Shown: in pieces, positions 1 through 8,267 of the stretch | How the letters are laid out: each line of letters starts with the position of its first letter | Position numbering within the stretch: the stretch's first letter is position 1 | Source of the DNA: Filomicrobium sp. | Lineage (GTDB): Bacteria; Pseudomonadota; Alphaproteobacteria; Rhizobiales; Hyphomicrobiaceae | Assembly: GCA_002689605.1 (NCBI GenBank) | Contig: NZGY01000006.1 | Location: forward strand, 1-34,015 | DNA length: 34,015 nt | Reading direction: 5' to 3' | Made by a program: the position numbers and the translations under genes | The notes under the pieces: generated by a model | Told to the model about the DNA's origin: nothing | What the model saw: the letters and a program-made list of their open reading frames with translations, nothing else | Database searches by the model: none

Positions 1-13
1 CCTGAGCCTTCAT
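1..13 (-). CDS. Possible start of a leftward gene cut by the window edge
   Basis: On the minus strand an ATG at 13-11 is preceded by the Shine-Dalgarno-like string CGAGGATACC and followed by codons for Lys-Ala-Gln before the window ends. Only four codons are visible, so the product cannot be named. It lies 71 bp downstream of the membrane-protein gene on the same strand, so the two could be co-transcribed. The call rests only on the ribosome-binding site and start codon. Confidence 0.25.
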
Positions 14-84
14 GGTATCCTCGCTAGTGACGAACCGTCAGTCAGCAAGGTCTCACAACATTTAGGCAGAACAGAGCCGTATTT

Positions 85-414
85 TTAGAGCCAGCCTGTA
101 GGATTGGATATTGGCTCGTTATCTGCTGCTTTTATCAAACCTCGAACACATCTGAATAGTCCCCACAATCCCAGCAGGAAGAGGATGAAGTAACCAACGA
201 AGACGAGTAGCAAGACGCTTCCAATGACGATGCCAATCAGTGAGATCCAGTCTGTCCGAATTGCGGATGTCAGATGAGATCCGAAGGGAGTGGAATTTAA
301 GTCGTCTCTTTTGACGTAAGCTATGATAAGGCCGATGATGGCTGTGATGCCAGCAGTGAAGAAAGAGGATATGTAAAGTGCCCAAGCAACTATTGCCCAG
401 GTTCGTCCTTGCAC
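85..414 (-). CDS. Small integral membrane protein, DUF4870-like
   Basis: This 109-residue protein has two long hydrophobic segments, about residues 6-33 and 57-88, joined by a polar loop. The end of the first segment plus the following IIAYVKRDD...SH stretch resembles the DUF4870 family of small membrane proteins, whose function is unknown. A GTG start at 414-412 is chosen because GGGGAG lies about seven bases upstream and no in-frame ATG precedes the first membrane segment. It probably sits in the inner membrane. The upstream neighbour is the remnant of a CHAT protein, so genomic context gives no hint of its role. The family assignment is by motif memory and is moderate. Confidence 0.6.
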   Translation of the reverse strand: MQGRTWAIVAWALYISSFFTAGITAIIGLIIAYVKRDDLNSTPFGSHLTSAIRTDWISLIGIVIGSVLLLVFVGYFILFLLGLWGLFRCVRGLIKAADNEPISNPTGWL

Positions 415-452
415 CTTCTTCTCCCCTTGCTCTCTGATTGCATCGTCTATTC

Positions 453-728
453 TTACTGCTTCGCCAGCCCTTCACCAACAACAATGAATGGTGCCCAAAA
501 GTAGGGATGAGCTTCTTCCTCGTCCTGAGCATTTTCAATCATCTGGACCATTGCCCGCTGCATTGCCTGTCCGTGTGTTAGTTGTGGGTTCTCATCCGCA
601 ATCTTGAATAGAGCTGACATCAAGTTGGCTGTAGCATCATCGGCAACAGCCCAGTGGGAGACCACCAAAGAACGAGCACCAGCATAGAGGAAAGCACGGG
701 CCTTCATCGAAAAGCGGCCATGGGTGTT
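453..728 (-). pseudogene. CHAT-domain protease, C-terminal remnant
   Basis: The reading frame encodes the distal end of a CHAT (caspase-like HetF/TPR) domain: ARAFLYAGARSLVVSHWAV, then an acidic region ending in AHPYFWAPFIVVGEG, both typical of the family's C-terminus. The His and Cys catalytic parts that should lie upstream are absent: an in-frame TGA stands at 731-729, directly before the preserved segment. CHAT proteins are normally several hundred residues long, often with TPR repeats, and some act in bacterial immunity or programmed cell death. The ATG at 707 would give only 84 residues. I read this as a 5'-truncated pseudogene. Confidence 0.7.
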
Positions 729-860
729 TCAGGGCAGATAGCATCAGTTACTAGAGCAATAAATAGGTATCGTGATCAAAGGGACGGATTTGTTGACCGG
801 TTTGCTCGATAATTGGCCTGAGCAATCGGAGTATGCGGACCAAGGCACTGTACCGAATTA

Positions 861-1076
861 TTGCCGAGAACCGGGTTGATCGTGATCTATACGATCTTAC
901 GAGGCGTTGGCGCAATCAAGCGCACCGGCACTTGTCTTTGTAGCGAAGTCACGTTCGAGGCTGAAACGATGCCGTCGGTGCAGGCCTGTCATTGTTCGAT
1001 GTGCCGTCAATCATTTTTAGTCGGACCACACGGAGCGTGCATGCGATGTTATTCGCGCGCATCGCTAGTGCGTTAA
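861..1076 (+). pseudogene. GFA / Mss4-like zinc protein remnant
   Basis: About 30 codons around 919-1010 match the start of the GFA family (formerly called glutathione-dependent formaldehyde-activating enzymes): a GTCLCSEVTFEA block followed by ACHCSMCRQ, which supplies the CxC and CHCxxC zinc ligands. The family is usually 115-160 residues long and has further conserved blocks after this motif, none of which is visible here. The sequence after MCRQ does not follow the family and the frame stops at 1076, and the codons before the match look unrelated. I treat it as a decayed fragment beside other debris. It could instead be a very short expressed zinc-binding peptide, which is less likely. 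Confidence 0.5.
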
Positions 1077-1353
1077 CCAAATGCACAATCCGTAAACGTC
1101 CGATCTGAACTGCCTTACGTGACTTAGCTTCCTCGCTCATGATGTCCAACTGCAGAAAAACCTGCAAAACCGTAATGGTACCAAAAAATAACTTACCTTC
1201 CGTACAAGACTGCTGTGTCGATCAGACGCTATCCTTGATCTGTTCACAGACGAGATTCTGTTGTACCGGTCGGCCTAATTGACATATATTTGATCCTGGT
1301 GGTCAGTTGGTACTTTTTACGGTGGTGCCTGATGTCATTGATGAGGAAACGCA

Positions 1354-2838
1354 ATGGCAAGCGGCTACGCTGGTTTCATACGGGCAACTCAACCTAAACG
1401 TGAAGTTTGCGCAATTCAATCGGTGCGACTGCTAACCCTTCTCGCATTATCGTGCCTGACATTTGCCGTCGCATCTGCACGAGATCGCAGTGAGACATAC
1501 TCTGCAAACGTCGACTGGAGTAGCTTCTACGTCGGTGGTCATGTCGGCTTTGCAGCGATAGGCTTCGATAGTGTTTTTGACTCCAACCACATCGGCGGCC
1601 CGCTAGAATTAGAAGACGCCACAGTTGGCCGCGACTTCGATCTGAATGGCGCCTTGGGCGGTCTCAATGTTGGCTGGAATGCAACACGCGGCCACTTTGT
1701 TTGGGGTCTAGAAGCTAGCATCAGTTATTTGGGTACGTCTGAACGCGCTGTTGACCCTGAAGACGAGGGTACGGACGGTAGTGAGACGGACAACGCGTCC
1801 GTCGATATCGATTGGCTCGCATCGCTTCGTGGTCGCGTTGGTGTGACGTCCGGCACGACTTTATTTTTTGTGACGGCTGGCGTTGCCTGGGTTGATGCCA
1901 CGTATTCGGCTCAGAACTTGGATAATTCGAGTAGCGATCAAGGTTCAGTCTGGCTGAGTGGCACGGGATTTGTCATTGGCGGCGGCATAGAGCATGCTGT
2001 ATCAGATCGGATTTCGGTTAAGGTGGAGGGGCTCTACCACGCATTCAACCGACGAAAAGACACGAATTCGCTCACGAGCGACTCTGACGCGGGTGATTTT
2101 GCCGAGCTTAAAGATATAGCCGTGGCGCGGCTAGGCGTTAACTACAGCCTTTCATCGAGAAAAAACAACGTAGCGACGCGGGCGCCATCTTCAAGCCCCG
2201 CCGCGTGGCAGGGCGTCTACGTGGGGGCTACTGCTGGTTACGGAGTGGTAGATTTCGATAGTGTTTTTGACGTAAGTAATATCACCAATCCCGGCGACCA
2301 CGAAGACTCTGTTCTAGGGCGGTTCCTTGACCTGGATGGTGGCGTGTTCGGCGGTTATCTTGGCTACAACAGACTTGTTGGCCGCTATGTTGTTGGCGTT
2401 GAAGCCGATTGGAACAAGATCAATTCCTCAGATCTGCGGGTCGACCCAGATGGCGGCGATCCCGATGATGATAGTGCATCCGCTGGGATTAATTGGATGG
2501 CTTCCTTGCGGGCTCGTCTCGGAGTGACATCTGAAAGGTCACTCATCTACACGACGGCTGGTGTTGCCTGGGTAGATGGTGCCTATTCTGCCCAGGATGA
2601 TGGCGGGTCGGATGTTGGTACAATTAGCCTCAATCAGACAGGTTTCGTTGTTGGCGGCGGATTAGAGCATGAGATGGTAGATCAAATTTTCATCCGGTTT
2701 GAAGTCCTGCACTACATGTTCGGTAAGGAGTTTGATACTCGCGGCCTGACGGCTGATTCGGATGCTGGTGATTTTGCAAAACTCAGCGACATTTCGACCG
2801 CACGGATCGGCTTGAGTTACAAATTTAACAGCAACTAG
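1354..2838 (+). CDS. Outer-membrane protein with two tandem beta-barrel domains
   Basis: This 494-residue protein has a basic N-terminus, a hydrophobic stretch at about residues 24-42 that should act as a signal peptide, and two homologous barrel units. Unit 1 begins at W55 (WSSFYVGGHVGF) and unit 2 at W285 (WQGVYVGATAGY). Both contain GFDSVFD or DFDSVFD early, an INWMASLRARLGV-type strand and a TAGVAWVDG-type strand. Both end with DAGDFA followed by K/R-x-x-DI and a final strand. A single unit resembles the 8-stranded Omp25/Omp31-like barrels common in alphaproteobacteria (about 200 residues), so this is a duplication in one chain joined by a Ser/Pro/Ala-rich linker. The ATG at 1354 has GAGGAA upstream. 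A GTG at 1423, just before the hydrophobic core, is an alternative start. Position is presumed to be the outer membrane; function is unknown. Confidence 0.85.
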   Translation: MASGYAGFIRATQPKREVCAIQSVRLLTLLALSCLTFAVASARDRSETYSANVDWSSFYVGGHVGFAAIGFDSVFDSNHIGGPLELEDATVGRDFDLNGALGGLNVGWNATRGHFVWGLEASISYLGTSERAVDPEDEGTDGSETDNASVDIDWLASLRGRVGVTSGTTLFFVTAGVAWVDATYSAQNLDNSSSDQGSVWLSGTGFVIGGGIEHAVSDRISVKVEGLYHAFNRRKDTNSLTSDSDAGDFAELKDIAVARLGVNYSLSSRKNNVATRAPSSSPAAWQGVYVGATAGYGVVDFDSVFDVSNITNPGDHEDSVLGRFLDLDGGVFGGYLGYNRLVGRYVVGVEADWNKINSSDLRVDPDGGDPDDDSASAGINWMASLRARLGVTSERSLIYTTAGVAWVDGAYSAQDDGGSDVGTISLNQTGFVVGGGLEHEMVDQIFIRFEVLHYMFGKEFDTRGLTADSDAGDFAKLSDISTARIGLSYKFNSN

Positions 2839-2908
2839 AACCACGAAACTCATCAAATATGCGGTGGATACAAGCGATGATTTGATTTTTGGGTGGAGCA
2901 CATGAGCG

Positions 2909-3208
2909 CTAGTTCAAATCATTAAGTTTCAGGATCCCCCAAGGGCGAAAGCCGTGTATCCGGTTGATCTTGTAGTCAGCGACGCGATTGAGAACATTTG
3001 TCAGCCATGACTGCGGGTCGACACCATTTAACTGTGCCGTTTCAATTAGTGTTTACGCAATCGCAGCAGACTTGCCGCCCCGGTCAGAGCCCATAAAGAG
3101 CTAAAGCTTGCGCCCAAGAGCTATACCGCGCATGCCACGCTCGGCGGCGGCATCCATTTTGGCCAGACCCGCCTCAAGCGGCTCCGCCCGCATCTCGACG
3201 ATAGGCGA
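2909..3208 (-). pseudogene. IS66-family transposase (TnpC) C-terminal remnant, leftward copy
   Basis: Reading leftward from about 3208, the frame gives AAERGMRGIALGRK, then GSDRGGKSAAIA, then TLIETAQLNGVDPQSWL and a VLNRVADYKINRI block. This is the C-terminal signature of IS66 transposases. At least two in-frame stops interrupt it, including a TAA at 3055-3053, and the N-terminal two thirds and the accessory genes are missing. It cannot make an active transposase. It abuts a second IS66 remnant on the other strand, so the two fragments point away from each other. Confidence 0.75.
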
Positions 3209-3456
3209 CTAAGTCTCGACAACAATGCTGCTGAACGAGGCACGAGAAGCATTGTGGCTGGGCGGACGATTATTTGCTTACGGGCTCAGAGAACGTTGGC
3301 AGATCAGCGGCGATTGTATAGACGGTGATTGAACCGGCCAAAGTCAACGGCGTCGATCCGCAGGCATAGCTGACAGATGTTCTCAGCCGCATCGCCGATC
3401 ATAAGGTCAAGCGGAGCGACTATCTGCAGCCCTCGAAATATGATCAGCGGATCTGA
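3186..3456 (+). pseudogene. IS66-family transposase C-terminal remnant, rightward copy
   Basis: The plus strand first encodes LDDRRLSLDNNAAERGTRSIV. After a frame change it encodes a GSENVGRSAAIV block, then TVIEPAKVNGVDPQA, then LTDVLSRIADHKVKRSDYL, ending at a TGA at 3454. These are the last conserved blocks of IS66 TnpC. Two in-frame TAG codons and the frameshift make it a pseudogene. It differs in sequence from the leftward copy (for example TVIEPAKVNG against TLIETAQLNG), so they come from two different IS66 elements rather than one that was recently split. Confidence 0.72.
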
Positions 3457-3921
3457 AACAGGCGCTTGCGATGACGCGGCGGGCCGGCAATACCCATCAA
3501 AACCGCACTTGCGCAATACGCTCATGATATTTGCTAAGCTGTAGCAATCTTGAGAAAATGCGTGAGGTTAGTGAATCGTCCAACACACCGACTGCAAATA
3601 GTACCTTGCTATGAACCTCCAACATGTTGGCTCTGTAGTCGCTGCTGATACAGCATGCAACTGACAGTCTGCTTACCGGCAGCCACAGCGGCACAGCCTC
3701 AATTACTGGGCATCAAGTCTGACAAGATCGACAAACTGATGTTCCCGCGGTGCCGATCGCAACGATATTAGCGTTGATCAGGTACGTTGGAGCGCAATTT
3801 AGTGATCCTCTAGCTGATTTTGGCACGACTGCGCGTAGCAAACGTTTAAATTCGTCGAATGCCAAGCGATTGTATTGCTCGAAATAATTAGATCAATTCT
3901 TGTCTGAACAGGAGCAACGAC
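3457..3921. other. Non-coding stretch between IS66 debris and the catabolic cluster
   Basis: No recognisable coding sequence was found in these 465 bases on either strand. Short open frames here have no family motif and no ribosome-binding site. The right end should contain the promoter and leader of the SDR gene that starts at 3922, but no convincing sigma-70 box pair could be picked by eye. Confidence 0.4.
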
Positions 3922-4764
3922 ATGTCTGTGTCAGAAGCTCGCGTTGCTCTCATTACCGGTTGCGGGAAAGAGAACGGCATAGGTGCTGCGATTACACGAC
4001 AGTTGGCCGAAGATGGATTTACCGTCGCGGTGGCCGATATCGCTGCTGCCGGTGTTGATAATGACAATGCTGTCGAACGCTCGGGAACCGGCTGGCAGGG
4101 TTTGGATACGCTTGTCGCCCGCATAGAAGAAGCGGGTGGCCAGGCGATGAGCCTGACCGGTGATGTCTCGCGCGAGGAAGGTGCCGCAGATCTGGTTGCG
4201 CGGACGCTTGAGCGTTACGGCCGCCTGGATGTCCTGGTCAATAATGCAGGTGCTCCACACGGTCAGGATCGCGGCCAGATCGAAGATATTCCGCTGGAGG
4301 CGTGGGAAGCCGTAATGGCCATCAATGTGCGTGGCGTCTTTCTGATGGCGCGTGCAGCGGTGCCGCATATGAAGAAGCAGGGCTACGGCCGGATCATTTC
4401 GATGTCATCAGTCGCCGGTTTGGTCGCCCTGCCTGAACGGGCGACCTACTGTGCATCGAAAGCCGCTGTCATCGGCTTCACGCGCTCGCTTGCCTATGAT
4501 CTTGCACCTCTCGGAATAACGGTAAATTGCATTTGCCCAGGTTCCATTCGCACTGACCGTGCAATTAGTTCCACATTGCGGGCCGGTTGGGCGGATGTTG
4601 ATGCTGGATTGGCAGAGCGTGCCAAGGTCATTCCCGTTGGCCGCCATGGTCAGCCGGAGGAGATTGCTGCAACAGTTGCCCATCTTGCGTCGGAGAAAGC
4701 TGGCTTTATTACCGGGCAGGCGATTGCGATTGATGGCGGCGGGCTTCCGGCGAGCGCGTTTTAG
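3922..4764 (+). CDS. Short-chain dehydrogenase/reductase, FabG-like
   Basis: This 280-residue classical SDR catalyses NAD(P)-dependent alcohol/ketone interconversion, probably on a CoA-bound or small hydroxy intermediate. Visible motifs are an ALITG cofactor loop with GIG near residues 11-22, NNAG in LDVLVNNAGAP, a catalytic Ser at about S163 (MSSVAG), and Y176-x-x-x-K180 (YCASK). The conserved PG after the Tyr motif and the C-terminal GGG also fit. The loop between strand 2 and helix 3 is about 20 residues longer than usual. The ATG at 3922 is supported by AGGAG seven bases upstream. It opens a rightward block with a PhyH oxygenase and the thiolase/DUF35 pair, so it may oxidise an alcohol formed by one of these. 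The substrate cannot be told from sequence. Confidence 0.88.
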   Translation: MSVSEARVALITGCGKENGIGAAITRQLAEDGFTVAVADIAAAGVDNDNAVERSGTGWQGLDTLVARIEEAGGQAMSLTGDVSREEGAADLVARTLERYGRLDVLVNNAGAPHGQDRGQIEDIPLEAWEAVMAINVRGVFLMARAAVPHMKKQGYGRIISMSSVAGLVALPERATYCASKAAVIGFTRSLAYDLAPLGITVNCICPGSIRTDRAISSTLRAGWADVDAGLAERAKVIPVGRHGQPEEIAATVAHLASEKAGFITGQAIAIDGGGLPASAF

Positions 4765-4911
4765 TGCCGTTTCACAAGTCTCTTCATCATCGCTATTGCG
4801 ATGATGCACGGCGGCGCCATCAATCAGACCAAACCCGTTTGATACCCGGGCCAGCAATCCGCATAGTGGCAATACAGGTTCAATTAACCGCTGAGGAAGG
4901 ATGACATCACC

Positions 4912-5709
4912 ATGCTCAGTCGGGCAGAAATCGAAACATATCATTGCGATGGCTACGTCATACCCGAGGGCTTCCAGTTTAAGGACACAGAGTTGGCCGA
5001 ACTGCGGGATGGCCTGAATGCCGTTCTCGCGCAAAACCCAGACATCATGCCGGACCGGCTGATGAACCCACATCTTAATCAGGGCAAGCCCTACGGCGTG
5101 TGCGGCCACGCGGCATTTCATAGGCTCGCCCATGATCCACGCATCATAGATATGGCCGAAGCTGGTATGGGGCCGGACCTCATCTTGCTGTTCACGCATC
5201 TCTTCTGCAAACCGGCGGAGAGTGCGAGGGTGGTGCCGTGGCATCAGGACGGACCGTTCTGGCCGGTGACGCCGATGAAGTCCTGCACCATCTGGCTCGC
5301 GCTCGACGACGTTGATGAGGCTAACGGTGCGATGAAGGTCATTCCCGGTAGTCATAGACGTGACGCGATTGAGCATAACCTGACCGATGATTCGAACTCG
5401 ACCCTGAACCGAGAGCTGCCGGTTGATGATGTTGATGAGAGCAAGGCCCAGCTGATCGGGCTGAAAGCAGGTCAAGTGTCACTGCACGACATTGGCATCA
5501 TTCATGGTTCGGCGGCTAACACGTCTGGCCGGCGGCGCGCTGGATTGGCGCTTCGATACATGCCGTCGACGTCCTGCATGTATCGTGTCATGCCGAATGC
5601 TGCCGCCAGTTGGGGAGATATGCCGATGGAGCTGGTACGCGGCGCAAATCGAAATGAGAGAAACGATTTCTCACTCGGCGACTTCGGGCAACCTTGGCCC
5701 TCGGCGTGA
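4912..5709 (+). CDS. Phytanoyl-CoA dioxygenase (PhyH) family oxygenase
   Basis: This 265-residue protein has the PhyH fold signature of Fe(II)/2-oxoglutarate oxygenases. The iron facial triad is visible as H111-x-D113 in PWHQDGPFW and H198 in IIHGSAAN. Arginines just downstream (SGRRRAGLALRY) are suited to bind 2-oxoglutarate. The length is normal for the family. Such enzymes hydroxylate an unactivated carbon, classically C2 of phytanoyl-CoA, though many act on free small molecules. It lies 147 bp after the SDR gene and 212 bp before the thiolase-like gene, all on one strand. It may place the hydroxyl group that later allows oxidation or retro-aldol cleavage; that role is inferred. A ribosome-binding site AGGAAGGA lies about ten bases before the ATG. 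Confidence 0.87.
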   Translation: MLSRAEIETYHCDGYVIPEGFQFKDTELAELRDGLNAVLAQNPDIMPDRLMNPHLNQGKPYGVCGHAAFHRLAHDPRIIDMAEAGMGPDLILLFTHLFCKPAESARVVPWHQDGPFWPVTPMKSCTIWLALDDVDEANGAMKVIPGSHRRDAIEHNLTDDSNSTLNRELPVDDVDESKAQLIGLKAGQVSLHDIGIIHGSAANTSGRRRAGLALRYMPSTSCMYRVMPNAAASWGDMPMELVRGANRNERNDFSLGDFGQPWPSA

Positions 5710-5921
5710 GTGAAATAACAATGTGTTCGGCTTGGCTCGGCGAGCAAATGGGATCGACTTGGGCGTCAAGGCTGCCGTGTGGTGATTGGTGTTGAGATGT
5801 TTGAGATGTGGCGGGATAGACCTGCGCTGACGGAGCTGGATTGATCGCTATCACTTATCCATGACACCAATATTTTCTAGAGGCACGAGCGTCCGAAGAG
5901 GCGCAGACCGGGGAGGCCGTT

Positions 5922-7181
5922 ATGAGTGCTCAGTTAGGCGATACAGACGCGACAAGTCCAAAACATCTCGCCGATAAATATGCGATTGTTGGCGTAGGCG
6001 AAACGGCTTACTTGCGTGGCGGTGGGCGCACGACGCGCGCTATGGCAACTGAAGCGATCTCGAATGCGATGGCAGATGCCGGACTGACGATGGATGACGT
6101 CGACGGCATGCTCTCATATTCTGGTGGCGACTCAACCTTTGCACCTTTCGTTGCTGGCGATCTTGGCATCCGCCTCAACTTTTACATGGACGTGTTCGGC
6201 GGCGGTTCGTCAACGGAGGCGCTGGTCGGCATTGCAATCGGCGTCATCGAGGCCGGCATGTGCAATACTGTTGCGATTTTCCGTTCCATGAATGGCAACA
6301 GTCAGGTGCGGATCGGTGGTACCGGGGCGCGCTCAGCGGTACCGGTCAAGGGCGACGATCTTCATTCACGTGCTTACGGCTGGCAAAGTGCGGGCCAGAT
6401 GTTTGCGCCGACCTTTATGCGCCATATGTACGACTACGGCACAACGCCGGAGCAAGTGGCGATGGTCAAAGTGGTGCATTCGGAACATGCATCGAACAAC
6501 CCCAAGGCTCTCTATAAGAACCGCGTTACGGTCAATGAGGTGCTGAGTTCGCGCATCATCTGCAAACCACTGCATCTGCTGGATTGCTGCGTTGAAACAG
6601 ATAATGCGACCTGCATTATTGTGACGCGCACTGAGCGTGCGACGGATCTCAGGCAACGACCGGCGTTGATCCGCTCTGTCGTTGGGCGTTGTTGCAAGCC
6701 GCGCATCGACATGCACTATCAGCACGGGCCAATCTCAACGGTCGCCGGTCACTACGCCAAGGATATTTTGTGGCCGAATGCCGGACTTGGCCCCGAGGAT
6801 GTCGATGTGACAGCCGCCTATGATGCGTTTACGTTCACGTCGATGTTGCAGCTCGAAGATTACGGGTTCTGCAAAAAGGGTGAGGGTGGCGACTACGTGT
6901 CGAATGGCACGACCCGGCTTGGTGGAAAACGGCCGAACAATACATCTGGTGGGCACCTTTGCGAAGGCTACACGCACGGCATGAATATGGTCATCGAAAA
7001 CGTACGGCAATTGCGTGGTGACGTAGATGACAGCTGTCCTATTGGTCCGGATGGTCAGCGCCAACACACTTACGATTACAAAGAGGGAGGTTGCCGGCAG
7101 GTGCGTGATGTCGAGGTCACATGCAATCTCGGCTGGGCGATGCCGGGGACCGGCTCGGCGATGGTCATGGTACGGGGGTAG
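5922..7181 (+). CDS. Thiolase-superfamily protein lacking the nucleophilic Cys; Ltp2-like aldolase candidate
   Basis: This 419-residue protein belongs to the SCP-x/lipid-transfer branch of thiolases: YAIVGVGET at the start, a long middle domain, YDAFTFT and a GGHLCEGYTHGMN block. Where true thiolases carry the acylated Cys, this protein has FGGGSST (G93-G95), so it cannot form the normal acyl-enzyme. The next gene encodes a DUF35 protein. Steroid-degrading Ltp2 proteins have the same combination: a thiolase fold without the Cys, in complex with DUF35, doing retro-aldol cleavage of a beta-hydroxy acyl-CoA. Two tyrosines in the C-terminal core, Y300 (YDAF) and Y350 (EGYTHG), are candidate catalytic residues. 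I infer a side-chain-cleaving aldolase releasing a ketone or aldehyde plus a short acyl-CoA. A plain thiolase or acyl carrier role is the alternative. The GGGGAGG ribosome-binding site is strong. Confidence 0.82.
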   Translation: MSAQLGDTDATSPKHLADKYAIVGVGETAYLRGGGRTTRAMATEAISNAMADAGLTMDDVDGMLSYSGGDSTFAPFVAGDLGIRLNFYMDVFGGGSSTEALVGIAIGVIEAGMCNTVAIFRSMNGNSQVRIGGTGARSAVPVKGDDLHSRAYGWQSAGQMFAPTFMRHMYDYGTTPEQVAMVKVVHSEHASNNPKALYKNRVTVNEVLSSRIICKPLHLLDCCVETDNATCIIVTRTERATDLRQRPALIRSVVGRCCKPRIDMHYQHGPISTVAGHYAKDILWPNAGLGPEDVDVTAAYDAFTFTSMLQLEDYGFCKKGEGGDYVSNGTTRLGGKRPNNTSGGHLCEGYTHGMNMVIENVRQLRGDVDDSCPIGPDGQRQHTYDYKEGGCRQVRDVEVTCNLGWAMPGTGSAMVMVRG

Positions 7182-7186
7182 AGATC

Positions 7187-7714
7187 ATGAGTGGATTGAC
7201 TGGTGATTTGAACGGCATGGTGTTGACCGTCGATGATCTCGACAACGAGAACATAGCCTATTTCAGTTACTGTGCAAAAGGCGACTTTCGCCTGCAGAAA
7301 TGTTCGGAGAATGGCTTGCTGCGTTATCCACCAACCACGCGCTGTCCGTTTTCAGGTAGTGCTGATGCAGAGTGGGTATCTGTCGAAGGCGAAGGGACTG
7401 TGTATTCCTACAATGAGGTGCATCATGCCATCCAGCCGGCATTTAAGGATGTCGTGCCGTACATGCTGTTACTTGTTGAACTTGACACTCAGAAGGGCAA
7501 GCCGACAGAGCACGATGGTTTGCGCGTGGCTGGGAACCTGATGACCCCCGATGGTGAATTCGCACCGCCAGAGATGATCAAACGTATCGGGATTGGAAGC
7601 CGGATGAAGATGGTTTTTAAGCCTGTGGGCGATGGCATTGCATTGCCAATGTGGACTTTGGATGAAGACGCAGAACAACCGGATCAGCCATGGCGTTACC
7701 CGCAAGAAGACTAG
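7187..7714 (+). CDS. DUF35 OB-fold protein, partner of the thiolase-like protein
   Basis: This 175-residue protein has the DUF35 layout: an N-terminal zinc-ribbon-like region followed by an OB-fold with GEGTVYSYNEVHHAIQPAF and PYMLLLVELD. DUF35 proteins bind thiolase-superfamily or MaoC partners and help hold acyl-CoA. Canonical members have four zinc Cys (CxxC and CPxC). Here only C39 and C53 occupy these places and the second member of each pair is Asn or Ser, so zinc is probably not bound. The ATG at 7187 begins 5 bp after the upstream stop, which implies translational coupling and supports an obligate complex. An in-frame start further upstream would overlap the thiolase gene and is rejected. 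Confidence 0.85.
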   Translation: MSGLTGDLNGMVLTVDDLDNENIAYFSYCAKGDFRLQKCSENGLLRYPPTTRCPFSGSADAEWVSVEGEGTVYSYNEVHHAIQPAFKDVVPYMLLLVELDTQKGKPTEHDGLRVAGNLMTPDGEFAPPEMIKRIGIGSRMKMVFKPVGDGIALPMWTLDEDAEQPDQPWRYPQED

Positions 7715-7795
7715 AAGTTGTTCTAATTCAACTGAAGGCGCTGCAAACCTGAGGCTGAGTTGAGCGGTTGACCACTTTCAGAGGCGCGTGCGTTA

Positions 7796-8233
7796 TTAAA
7801 GAGTTTGTTCCAGTAACTCGCCAAGCATGACGACCTCGCCGCGCTGGTTCTTGCACTCGACTTCGAACCGTATGCGCTTTCGATCGTCGATCTTCTCCTT
7901 GAGATGAATGACGGTTGTGATCGTGTCGCCAGCGATGACTGGCCGGATGTATTTCGAAGAAGACGAGAGCAGTGCGGTCCGAATTTTGAATCGTTCGCAG
8001 AACTGTACCAATGGTTGCGACATGAGAGCAGTTGTCATGACGCCATGGGCTATTCGATCCGGGAAGTGCGTGTTGGCGCGCGCCCAATCGCCATCCATGT
8101 GCACCGGGTTATAGCTTTTGATCGCATGAGCAAATGCATCGATAGCCGGGCCATCGATCAAATGGCTGCTTTCTTCGCGGGCTCCCAAGGGGAGTTCTTC
8201 GTAAGTCCCGTTCCAAAGCTCGACCTGCGCCAT
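7796..8233 (-). CDS. MaoC-like hot-dog-fold protein
   Basis: This 145-residue protein has the MaoC/R-hydratase hot-dog signature: an AIKSYNPVHMD segment on the central helix, then FPDRIAHGVMTTAL. R-specific enoyl-CoA hydratases use an Asp-x-Asn-Pro-x-His motif. Here N42, P43 and H45 are kept but the catalytic Asp position is S40, so normal hydratase chemistry is doubtful. It is the last gene of a leftward block (SDR, acyl-CoA dehydrogenase, MmgE/PrpD, MaoC) with 34 bp to the previous gene, and it converges on the DUF35 gene. GGGAGGGAG lies upstream of the ATG. It may be a hydratase with altered mechanism, a thioesterase-like enzyme, or an acyl-CoA binding subunit of the thiolase/DUF35 complex; these cannot be separated here. 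Confidence 0.82.
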   Translation of the reverse strand: MAQVELWNGTYEELPLGAREESSHLIDGPAIDAFAHAIKSYNPVHMDGDWARANTHFPDRIAHGVMTTALMSQPLVQFCERFKIRTALLSSSSKYIRPVIAGDTITTVIHLKEKIDDRKRIRFEVECKNQRGEVVMLGELLEQTL

Positions 8234-8267
8234 GACCGTTCTCCCTCCCTCTTTGCACGACGGCTCG

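Noticed and set aside
1279-1310. TTGACA box upstream of the two-barrel gene
   Set aside because: No acceptable -10 hexamer follows at 16-18 bp, so I did not call a promoter.
2850-2895. ATCAAAT/ATTTGAT stem before a T-run after the two-barrel gene
   Set aside because: The stem is only seven A/T-rich pairs with a loop of more than 20 bases; too weak to call a terminator.
3497-3694. Short leftward frame after the IS66 debris
   Set aside because: No ribosome-binding site or family motif, so I treat this part as non-coding.
4408-5475. 355-codon open frame on the minus strand
   Set aside because: It lies antisense to the SDR and PhyH genes, whose catalytic motifs are clear, and its translation shows no family motif. 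It results from the codon bias of the real genes.
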